Under the pieces are notes generated by a model, which worked only from the letters and a program-made list of their open reading frames with translations, had not been told where the DNA came from and made no database searches. From contig NZ_CP092074.1 in the NCBI RefSeq assembly GCF_024138715.1, positions 2,728,001-2,792,000 of the forward strand: 64,000 nucleotides of DNA, in the 5' to 3' direction. Shown here piece by piece: positions 43,297 to 50,902 of the stretch. Made by a program: the position numbers and the translations under genes. This DNA is from Emticicia sp. 21SJ11W-3. GTDB taxonomy: Bacteria; Bacteroidota; Bacteroidia; Cytophagales; Spirosomataceae. Numbering within the stretch: the first letter of the stretch is position 1; the number at the start of each line of letters is the position of its first letter.

Positions 43297-44631
43297 TTAA
43301 ACCAACACGCTTTCTTTCATATATACTGCACCGGGTTTTGTGGCCTCTATCGGGTGTTTTACATGCCACTCAAATTCGTCGCGGAAATGGCGGATAGCCG
43401 AGGCCACCGGCCATGCGGCGGCGTCACCCAACGGACAAATCGTATTACCTTCTATTTTCTTCGATATATCAACCAGCAGGTCAATATCATGCATAGAGCC
43501 TTTTCCGTGTTCAATGCGGTTCAGCACTTTTTGCATCCAGCCGGTACCTTCGCGGCAAGGAGAGCATTGGCCGCATGATTCATGCTCATAAAAACGGGCA
43601 AAGTTCCAGGTATTGCGTACAATACAGGCTGTTTCGTCAAACACAATGAAACCACCAGAACCCAACATGGTTCCGGTTGCAAATCCACCGTCTGACAACG
43701 ACTCGTAGCTCATCAGGCGGTCTTCACCGTTAGCGGTTTTAAGAAACAGATGCCCCGGTACGATTGGTACTGACGAACCCCCTGCCACAACTGCTTTCAG
43801 CGTATGGCCTTTACGAACACCACCGCAGTACTCGTCTGAGTTCAGGAATTCATCACATGACAAACCCAGGTTGATTTCGTACACTCCAGGCTTATTGATA
43901 TGCCCGGAAGCAGAAATCAATTTAGTACCTGTACTTTTACCGATACCGTAAGTGGCGTATGCTTCACCGCCGTTATTGATAATCCACGAGGTTGTGGCAA
44001 TAGACTCAACGTTGTTTACAACCGTAGGGCATTGGTAAAGACCCTTAACGGCAGGGAAAGGCGGCTTGTTTCTGGGGTTTCCTCTTTTACCTTCCAACGA
44101 CTCAAGCAAGGCGGTTTCTTCTCCACAAATATAAGCGCCACCACCCGGGTGCACTACCAGTTCTAAATCATAACCGCTTCCTAATATGTTTTTTCCTAAA
44201 AAGCCTTTAGCTTTTGCTTCTTCAATGGCTTTTTCAAGAATGCGAATCACGTACATTAACTCGCCCCGCACATAAATGAAAGACTTATTGGCACCCAAAG
44301 CATAACTTGAAATAATCATACCCTCAATCAACAGATGAGGCAGGTTCTTCATCAGGTAATGGTCTTTGAATGTACCCGGCTCTGACTCATCAGCATTACA
44401 AACCAGATAACGAGGCACACCCTCTGGCTTTGCCAGAAAAGACCACTTCATACCCATTGGGAAACCCGCACCACCACGACCACGCACACCCGATTTCTTT
44501 ACTTCTTCCACCACTTCATCGGGGGTCATTTTCTTTAGCGCCTTCTCAACAGCCGTATAGCCACCTTTACTGCGATAAACATCAAAAGTGTCAATACCCG
44601 GGGTGTTAATATGTTCGGTTAATATCTTCAT
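43297..44631 (-). CDS. nuoF: NADH-quinone oxidoreductase subunit F
   Basis: NADH- and FMN-binding subunit with cluster N3. The 444-residue protein has the FMN/NADH site (SGVRGRGGAGFPMGMKW, CNADESEPGTFKD, YIYVRGE-like FIYVRGELMYV, GGGAYICGEETALLESLEG) and the cluster motif ESCGQCSPCREGTGWM with CPLGDAAAWP. Complete. Confidence 0.97.
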   Translation of the reverse strand: MKILTEHINTPGIDTFDVYRSKGGYTAVEKALKKMTPDEVVEEVKKSGVRGRGGAGFPMGMKWSFLAKPEGVPRYLVCNADESEPGTFKDHYLMKNLPHLLIEGMIISSYALGANKSFIYVRGELMYVIRILEKAIEEAKAKGFLGKNILGSGYDLELVVHPGGGAYICGEETALLESLEGKRGNPRNKPPFPAVKGLYQCPTVVNNVESIATTSWIINNGGEAYATYGIGKSTGTKLISASGHINKPGVYEINLGLSCDEFLNSDEYCGGVRKGHTLKAVVAGGSSVPIVPGHLFLKTANGEDRLMSYESLSDGGFATGTMLGSGGFIVFDETACIVRNTWNFARFYEHESCGQCSPCREGTGWMQKVLNRIEHGKGSMHDIDLLVDISKKIEGNTICPLGDAAAWPVASAIRHFRDEFEWHVKHPIEATKPGAVYMKESVLV

Positions 44632-44691
44632 GATACTCTGTTAAAAAATCAAATTCTTCTGTTAATGAACAGGGCTGAAAACAGCCTTATT

Positions 44692-45189
44692 TTATTTAGA
44701 TAATTCTTCAATTATCTCGTCAACTTTATCTTTGGTAAGATGCATGTAGTATTTTTCACGAATCTGGAAACAAGGCCCCCAGCCACAAGCAGCCAGACAC
44801 TCCACTTCTTTGAGCGTAAACAGGCCGTCGGCGGTTGTTTGTCCTTTCTTCACGCCCAGCTTCTGGGTCAGATGCGCATACACTTCTTCACCGCCCATCA
44901 ACACGCAAGGGCCTGTGCGGCAATACTCTATAACGTGCTTACCAACCGGCTCAAGGTGGAACATGGTATAAAAAGTGGCCACCTCATACACCTCAACCGG
45001 TGTAATGTTCAATAAAGAAGCCACGTAATCCATTACATCCTGACTCATCCAGGCAAATTGCTCCTGCGCCAGGTGCATAATAGGCATCAATGCCGACTTC
45101 TGCTTTCCTTCAGGATACCGGGCTATCATTTCCTGGGCTTTGGCCAGGCGTTCAGGTGTAAAAGCTACTGTATTTTTAATTTCAGTCAT
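44692..45189 (-). CDS. nuoE: NADH-quinone oxidoreductase subunit E
   Basis: Thioredoxin-fold [2Fe-2S] subunit (cluster N1a). The 165-residue protein has the four ligands in CRTGPC and CLAAC, preceded by EVYEVATFYTMFHLEPVGKH. It precedes nuoF with 60 bases between. Confidence 0.96.
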   Translation of the reverse strand: MTEIKNTVAFTPERLAKAQEMIARYPEGKQKSALMPIMHLAQEQFAWMSQDVMDYVASLLNITPVEVYEVATFYTMFHLEPVGKHVIEYCRTGPCVLMGGEEVYAHLTQKLGVKKGQTTADGLFTLKEVECLAACGWGPCFQIREKYYMHLTKDKVDEIIEELSK

Positions 45190-45205
45190 TTTAGGTAATC
45201 AAATT

Positions 45206-46453
45206 TTAGGCGTCTAGTTCTCCGGCAATTACGTTAAGGCTACTCATAATTGCGATGGCATCTGAAATGGAAACACCTTTACACATTTCAGGGTAGGCCT
45301 GGTAATAAATAAAACAAGGGCGACGGAAGTGCAAACGATAAGGAGCACGGCCGCCATCGCTTACCAGATAAAATCCTAACTCTCCGTTTCCGCCTTCAAC
45401 TGCATGATAAACCTCACCAACGGGGGCATCAATCTCACCCATCACAATCTTGAAGTGATAGATAAGTGCCTCCATGCTGCGGTAAACTTCTTGTTTAGGT
45501 GGCAGGTAGTAATGGTCTTCATTGGCATAGTATGGGCCTTCGGGCAGGTTTTCAAGCGCCTGTCTGATAATCTTCATACTCTCCCACATTTCCTGATTCC
45601 TAACCATGAAGCGGTCGTAAGTATCGCCGTTATGGCCAACCGGAATATCAAACTCGAAGTCCTGGTATGATGAATAAGGCTCCATTACACGAACGTCGTA
45701 ATCAACACCGGCAGCACGCAGGTTAGGGCCGGTAAAGCCATATTCAAGGGCGCGTTCAGCCGTTATCGGGCCTACGTTCACTACCCTGTCGATAAATATT
45801 CTGTTTCTATTGAATAGCTTTTCAAACTCAGCCAGTGTTTTTGGCAGGTCGGTATAAATCAATTGCTTGATTTTATTCAATGCAGTTGGAGATAAATCAC
45901 GCTCCATGCCGCCGATACGACCCATATTGGTAGTAAGGCGGGCACCACACATTTCTTCGTAGATTTCGTATATTTTCTCTCTTTCCTGAAACAGGTACAA
46001 GAAGCCTGAATAGGCGCCGGTATCTACCCCAAGAATAGAGTTACATATCAGGTGGTCGGCAATACGGGCCAGCTCCATCATAATTACCCTGATGTATTGC
46101 GCACGCTTAGGAACCTCTACACCCAGCAGTTTTTCAACCGTCATGTGCCAGCCCATGTTATTGATGGGAGACGAACAGTAGTTCATGCGGTCGGTGAGGG
46201 TGGTAATCTGATAGAAAGGGCGGCGTTCGGCGATTTTCTCAAAAGCCCGGTGGATATACCCGACGGTTTGTTCTCCTGATACAATTTTCTCACCGTCCAT
46301 TTTCAACACGTTCTGAAAGATACCGTGTGTTGCAGGGTGGGTAGGCCCCAGATTAAGCGTAGTATATTCTGTATCTTCAACAATCGGCCTGTTAAGAGCC
46401 AACGCATCAGTAGTGTTTTTTGGGATAATCAGTTCTTCTGCCATTGTATTCAA
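45206..46453 (-). CDS. nuoD: NADH-quinone oxidoreductase subunit D
   Basis: The 49-kDa-type subunit lining the quinone site. The 415-residue protein has NLGPTHPATHGIFQNVLKMDGE, GYIHRAFEKIAERRPF, MNYCSSPINNMGW and GGRAPYRLHFRRPCF. nuoC is a separate gene rather than a fusion. The first ATG (46453) adds two residues before MAEELIIP; both starts are possible. Confidence 0.96.
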   Translation of the reverse strand: MNTMAEELIIPKNTTDALALNRPIVEDTEYTTLNLGPTHPATHGIFQNVLKMDGEKIVSGEQTVGYIHRAFEKIAERRPFYQITTLTDRMNYCSSPINNMGWHMTVEKLLGVEVPKRAQYIRVIMMELARIADHLICNSILGVDTGAYSGFLYLFQEREKIYEIYEEMCGARLTTNMGRIGGMERDLSPTALNKIKQLIYTDLPKTLAEFEKLFNRNRIFIDRVVNVGPITAERALEYGFTGPNLRAAGVDYDVRVMEPYSSYQDFEFDIPVGHNGDTYDRFMVRNQEMWESMKIIRQALENLPEGPYYANEDHYYLPPKQEVYRSMEALIYHFKIVMGEIDAPVGEVYHAVEGGNGELGFYLVSDGGRAPYRLHFRRPCFIYYQAYPEMCKGVSISDAIAIMSSLNVIAGELDA

Positions 46454-46507
46454 TTTTCAATTAAGCCGGCTATAGTAAAACAGTCTGACCCATTGGTAAA
46501 ATTTATA

Positions 46508-47008
46508 TTATCTGCCGAAAAGCGCATCAATCTTGTCGTTTCGGGTAGCATCTTCCAAAGGATATTCTTTCCGCATCGGGAAGTAATCCATTTCTTCAAT
46601 ATTCAAAATACGCTTCAGATTCGGGTGGCCGTCGAAGATAATACCGTAGAAATCATACGTTTCTCTTTCAAGCCAGTTTGCCGTTGCATAAAGGGTAGTT
46701 GCCGTAGGGATGTGGATATCGTCAGCCGACAGAAACACCTTGATACGGATGCGCACGTTGTTTTCAAGACTATGAACATGGTAAATTACGCCAAACTCTT
46801 CGCCCTTGCTGTCAGGTAAGTGAATGCCGCAGATGTCGGTCAGAAAACGGAAACGGAAAGTTTCGTGCTTATTAAGATAAACCAGCAGATTGATAATATT
46901 CTGGCGATTGGTAGTAAAGGTGAGAAGCCCATGAGGCTCTTCAAAATTCTTTACATTCTCACCAAAATGAGCTAATAAATCTTCTGCAATTTGTTGATTA
47001 CTTAACAT
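46508..47008 (-). CDS. nuoC: NADH-quinone oxidoreductase subunit C
   Basis: The 30-kDa-type connecting subunit. The 166-residue protein has FLTDICGIHLPDSKGEEFGVIYHV, YATANWLERETYDFYGIIFDGHPNL and DYFPMRKEYPLEDATR, the family core. It is followed by nuoD with 54 bases between. Confidence 0.95.
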   Translation of the reverse strand: MLSNQQIAEDLLAHFGENVKNFEEPHGLLTFTTNRQNIINLLVYLNKHETFRFRFLTDICGIHLPDSKGEEFGVIYHVHSLENNVRIRIKVFLSADDIHIPTATTLYATANWLERETYDFYGIIFDGHPNLKRILNIEEMDYFPMRKEYPLEDATRNDKIDALFGR

Positions 47009-47032
47009 GTAATTCTATTAATGGTTGAGGCT

Positions 47033-47112
47033 ATTTAGTGATTTAGTGGTTTTGTAAATGAGTGATTAGTAAATTATTAAAAATCAAATAATCACACACT
47101 CATTCGCTAAAT
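47033..47112. repeat. Intergenic inverted repeat, nuoB-nuoC spacer
   Basis: Left arm ATTTAGTGATTTAGTGG and right arm CACTCATTCGCTAAAT pair with about 13 of 16 positions. A similar pair lies in the obgE-adk spacer (54771-54856) and one arm-like piece between nuoA and nuoB (47726-47747). It is noncoding and inside an operon. Confidence 0.5.
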
Positions 47113-47115
47113 GCT

Positions 47116-47658
47116 CTACTGTATATTATAAGACTCTAACAAAGCTGAGTATTCAGGGGTATTTCTGCGGCGCAACGACTCATTTCTGGCCAGCTCCTGT
47201 ATCTGCATCAAACCGTCAAGAATCTGTTCCGGGCGCGGAGGGCAGCCGGGTACGTACACATCAACCGGTATAATGCGGTCTATACCTTGCAATACCGAGT
47301 AGGTATCAAAAATACCACCACTTGATGCGCAGGCACCCACGGCAATTACCCAGCGGGGCTCTGCCATTTGCAGGTACACCTGTTTTACAACAGGGCCCAT
47401 CTTTTTAGCTATTGTGCCCATCACCATTAACAGGTCTGCCTGACGCGGAGAAAAACTGGGTCTTTCAGAGCCAAAGCGAGAAATATCATAGTGAGACCCC
47501 ATGGTTGCCATAAACTCAATACCACAACAAGATGTGGCAAAAGGAAGCGGCCATAGAGAATAGCTACGCGCCATACCAATTACTTTATCTAGCGAGGTAG
47601 CAAAAAATCCTGCTCCTTCAAATCCTTCCGGTGCTTCCACCATTTTAACTGAACTCAT
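47116..47658 (-). CDS. nuoB: NADH-quinone oxidoreductase subunit B
   Basis: Carries the terminal cluster N2 that reduces quinone. The 180-residue protein has the adjacent cysteines [16 protein letters not shown] and the later ligands in [17 protein letters not shown] and [14 protein letters not shown]. The ATG at 47658 gives a standard N-terminus. A 196-base spacer separates it from nuoA with no gene in it. Confidence 0.97.
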   Translation of the reverse strand: MSSVKMVEAPEGFEGAGFFATSLDKVIGMARSYSLWPLPFATSCCGIEFMATMGSHYDISRFGSERPSFSPRQADLLMVMGTIAKKMGPVVKQVYLQMAEPRWVIAVGACASSGGIFDTYSVLQGIDRIIPVDVYVPGCPPRPEQILDGLMQIQELARNESLRRRNTPEYSALLESYNIQ

Positions 47659-47854
47659 ATATCTGGTAGGTGTTTAAAGACTCAAAATAAAACTTAAGCC
47701 CAAACATTATATTAATTATTGAGTAATTTAGCGATGGGGTAAGTGAGCCATAAATCTGATTCTATTGAACTGGTCAATAACAGAACCAACTTATCATTCA
47801 CACCTGCACGCTGCAAAATAAAAGTGTCGGACCACCAGCCCGACCTACGCTCGC

Positions 47855-48229
47855 TTAATCTTTTTCCCAGGTTAAAACACCTTTTTTTATGATGTAATAA
47901 AAACCGGTCATTAACAAACCCAAAAACATTATCATTTCAACAAAACCAAACCAGCCGAGTTTCATGAAGTTGACCGCCCAGGGGTACATGAAAATAATTT
48001 CAACATCAAACAGCACAAACAGAATGGCGATCAGAAAGTACTTGATTGAAATGGGAGTTCGGGCGTCACCCTTTGATTCAATACCGCACTCGAAAGGGTC
48101 GTCTTTTTTAACGCTGTGTCTTTTCGGGCCGATTGAGTGGGTAACAATCATGGTAAAAACTATAAATCCAACGGCAGCGATTAACTGCACCAAAATCGGG
48201 AGAAAATCTGAAGGCAAGTATTCTTTCAT
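47855..48229 (-). CDS. nuoA: NADH-quinone oxidoreductase subunit A
   Basis: First gene of the operon and a membrane-arm subunit. The 124-residue protein has three spans and the conserved acidic block DDPFECGIESKGDARTPISIKYFLIAILFVLFDVE-like pattern (FECGIES, FLIAILFVLFDVEIIFMYPW). A consensus promoter lies about 100 bases upstream. Confidence 0.95.
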   Translation of the reverse strand: MKEYLPSDFLPILVQLIAAVGFIVFTMIVTHSIGPKRHSVKKDDPFECGIESKGDARTPISIKYFLIAILFVLFDVEIIFMYPWAVNFMKLGWFGFVEMIMFLGLLMTGFYYIIKKGVLTWEKD

Positions 48230-48326
48230 AATAACTGTAATAGTATCAGTAACACAGGGCCCGGGATTTACGACCCTATATTAGTAACGATTAATTCGTA
48301 TGTAAAGGTACAAATAAATTGCGTTT

Positions 48327-48357
48327 CAAAATTACTAACGTAAAGTTTAGAAACAAA
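48327..48357 (-). promoter_or_regulatory. Promoter of the nuo operon
   Basis: Minus strand TTTG (48357-48354), 19 bases, TAATTTTG (48334-48327): full match to the Bacteroidota consensus. It would give a leader of roughly 90 bases before nuoA. Confidence 0.8.
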
Positions 48358-48362
48358 ATAAA

Positions 48363-48386
48363 AAAGGGTTGAATCTTCAACCCTTT
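48363..48386 (-). terminator. Terminator of the T9SS esterase genes
   Basis: AAAGGGTTGAA and TTCAACCCTTT are perfectly complementary around TC. On the minus strand the hairpin is followed by a T-rich stretch, so it ends transcription from 50781 before the nuo promoter. Confidence 0.75.
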
Positions 48387-48498
48387 CAGTATTTTATGAA
48401 AACTTTTTTTTAATCTTCCGTAGCCCGGCACTGCCTGTATGCAGGCGGCATTTGTTTTACAATCATTCATGTATTACGAAGGCCTGCTTTTAAGGCTT

Positions 48499-50781
48499 TT
48501 ATTGAACCAAAACCCGCTTGATTATTTTGTATTCGTTGTTTTTTACAATTACCTGGTACAGCCCTTTGGGTATACCCGCCAGGCTTAAGGTTTGCCTGGG
48601 GTTAAGCTCGCCCACATAAAAATCTCTTACAATGCCTCCTTTGGTGTCATAAAACTGAACCCGAACGTCTTTTAATGTATAAAAAGATTCAATATTCAGC
48701 AGATTATCAGAAACGGGGTTCGGAAAAACCTTGGCAAAGTTATCTGATGGCTCAAAAACAAAATTGAACTCCTTGGAAACAGGCGACGAGCAAGTCAGAG
48801 ACGGGCGATTGGCAAATGAATAAATGACAGACTCTTTTACGGTATACGCGCCCGACTGCCCTACCCTGATGAAACTTTGCGAATCAGATAGCTTTACGCC
48901 GTCGCGGGTCCATTCAAAAACAGAGCCGAAACGCCCCTGATTGGTGGTAGCTAATACATAAGGCCCCGTTTGTGCTATAGATGTTTCGGGCGGGCTTTCT
49001 CTTACAATAACTTCTACCTCGTCTGATGGCTGAGAATAACAGCCGGTTTCATCTTTTACCTGCACATAAAAAACACCAGAGGTGTTTACATTAATGCTGC
49101 GGGCTTTGGTTTTATTGCTCCACACATATTCAAGGCTTTGCGGGGCCGTCAGATTCACATTTCCTCCTTCGCAAAAAGTAATAGCGCCGCTGGCACTGAT
49201 AACCGGCTTGGGTGGCCCCTGCTTGGCCTCTATGATAACGGGGTCTGACACAGCCTTGCAGCCGTTAATGCTATAACTGGTAACAAAATACGTACCGCTG
49301 TTTCTGATAATCAGATTCTGACCGGTTTTACTATTGTTCCAGACATTGCCAGTTAAGGAAGAAGATTTCAGAACGATGCTGTCGGAGTCGCAGAATATAG
49401 CCGGCCCCATAACCGAAACAACCGGTTTTGTAACCGTGTTCTGTTCGGCAATATTAACCGGCTGAGAAAAATACATATTCCCGGCGGCATCATGCACCTG
49501 AACCGAATAACTGCCGCTATTTACTGCAATTGATTGAGCAGTGCTGCCGTTGCTCCAGAGGTACTTACTGTAATTGCCAGCCACTTCAATTTTAAATTTA
49601 CCATTCTGGTCGTTGTCATTACAAATAACATTGAGCGCAACAGAGGCGCGGGCGGGTAATGGGCTTGAGCTGGCCAGGATTCTGTTATCAAGGGCATTAT
49701 TCCAGTATTCAGCTGCCATATTCAGGCCTTCTTTATGGAAATGGATACCGTCTGCCCGGTAGTCTGTGCCCACTATCTGGTCTGTAAAAGGCCCGGGGAA
49801 AACATGAGGCACCTGAACAATAATCATATTCTGTCCATTAATAACATTTGGCTGCTCAACGGGATTGCGCGACGACCTTGCCATTACCCATGCCAGGTCT
49901 TCTTTGCCGCTATCTTTCCTGCTGGTTTCAATAACGGTCTTCATATACTCAAGGTATTTTTCAGATGGCGTAGATTCGTCGCTTTCACCTTGCTGCCACA
50001 ACACGGCACGTACACCAGTGCGCGGTACATAATATTGCAAGGCGGCTTTCATGGCACGATAAGGCATGCCTGGTACTGCAATAAAAGTAGGCAGCTCTTT
50101 AGTGAGGTCTTCTCCATTAGCAGACCGCTGCCAGGCGTTGGCACCTATACCGCCCAGAGCGGCACCATAAAACAAAACAGGCACATTGAGCCTCTGGGCG
50201 AGTTTATCACCCAGCCTGCCCCAAAACCAGGGAACATAATTATATGGAGCCATGCGGGTTGCATTACCCATTTGAGTAAACCTGAAAGGAAGAATGGTCT
50301 CGTCCAGAAAATTCTGATAGAAGTCAATGGTTGACACGCGGTCGTCGGTAGCACCGATATCGCCACCTGCAAATTTGGCGTCTCCCTGAGCATTTGATTG
50401 ACCCGCCACTATAAATACTTCGCCAACACCTATTTTTTCTATGGTAGCGTTAGCCACTACCTGATTATTCAGAATGCCTCGTATTTCAAGGTTATACCAA
50501 CCGCCGCTCAGCTCTAGAGACCCATTAAAAATACCGGTGGTTAAGGTATTACTGATGGGGCTCCAGCCCAGTTCTTTGCCTTGCCCCTGTTTTACCGGAA
50601 TCGCCCTTGCCTCAATCCGGTCAAGGAAATTGAGGTAACTGCCGTTAATATTTACGGTAGCTACATTATTATTGTTTCGTTGAAAAACAATTCTTGAAAC
50701 CGGAAAATTAATCTGAATTTGCGAGTAAGCGCTAAGTGTAAAAATACAGAAGATAACAGCGAGCCATTTCTTATGCAGCAT
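48499..50781 (-). CDS. Secreted sialate-O-acetylesterase-like protein, T9SS tail (paralogue 1)
   Basis: A 760-residue exported protein. Signal peptide 1-20; a SASA/SGNH esterase domain about 115-370 with IVAGQSNAQG (Ser129), WQQGESD (262-268) and ADGIHFH (Asp344, His347); two Ig-like modules of about 80 residues (each with CDSD/FCEGG, a WNNS/WSNK core and a GC end); and a C-terminal T9SS type A sorting domain (VFPNPVSDNLLNIES ... GLYQVIV). It is likely delivered to the surface and removes acetyl groups from glycans, an inference. The upstream neighbour is a longer paralogue. Confidence 0.85.
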   Translation of the reverse strand: MLHKKWLAVIFCIFTLSAYSQIQINFPVSRIVFQRNNNNVATVNINGSYLNFLDRIEARAIPVKQGQGKELGWSPISNTLTTGIFNGSLELSGGWYNLEIRGILNNQVVANATIEKIGVGEVFIVAGQSNAQGDAKFAGGDIGATDDRVSTIDFYQNFLDETILPFRFTQMGNATRMAPYNYVPWFWGRLGDKLAQRLNVPVLFYGAALGGIGANAWQRSANGEDLTKELPTFIAVPGMPYRAMKAALQYYVPRTGVRAVLWQQGESDESTPSEKYLEYMKTVIETSRKDSGKEDLAWVMARSSRNPVEQPNVINGQNMIIVQVPHVFPGPFTDQIVGTDYRADGIHFHKEGLNMAAEYWNNALDNRILASSSPLPARASVALNVICNDNDQNGKFKIEVAGNYSKYLWSNGSTAQSIAVNSGSYSVQVHDAAGNMYFSQPVNIAEQNTVTKPVVSVMGPAIFCDSDSIVLKSSSLTGNVWNNSKTGQNLIIRNSGTYFVTSYSINGCKAVSDPVIIEAKQGPPKPVISASGAITFCEGGNVNLTAPQSLEYVWSNKTKARSINVNTSGVFYVQVKDETGCYSQPSDEVEVIVRESPPETSIAQTGPYVLATTNQGRFGSVFEWTRDGVKLSDSQSFIRVGQSGAYTVKESVIYSFANRPSLTCSSPVSKEFNFVFEPSDNFAKVFPNPVSDNLLNIESFYTLKDVRVQFYDTKGGIVRDFYVGELNPRQTLSLAGIPKGLYQVIVKNNEYKIIKRVLVQ

Positions 50782-50902
50782 AAAAGTCAGGTTAAAATAG
50801 ATTTATACTCATATTTATACACTTTTTGAATAAAAACCGTACACTTCCCTTATTGTTTATGGCATTTAATGATGGCTAAAACAAACATAAGGCACATGGC
50901 CG

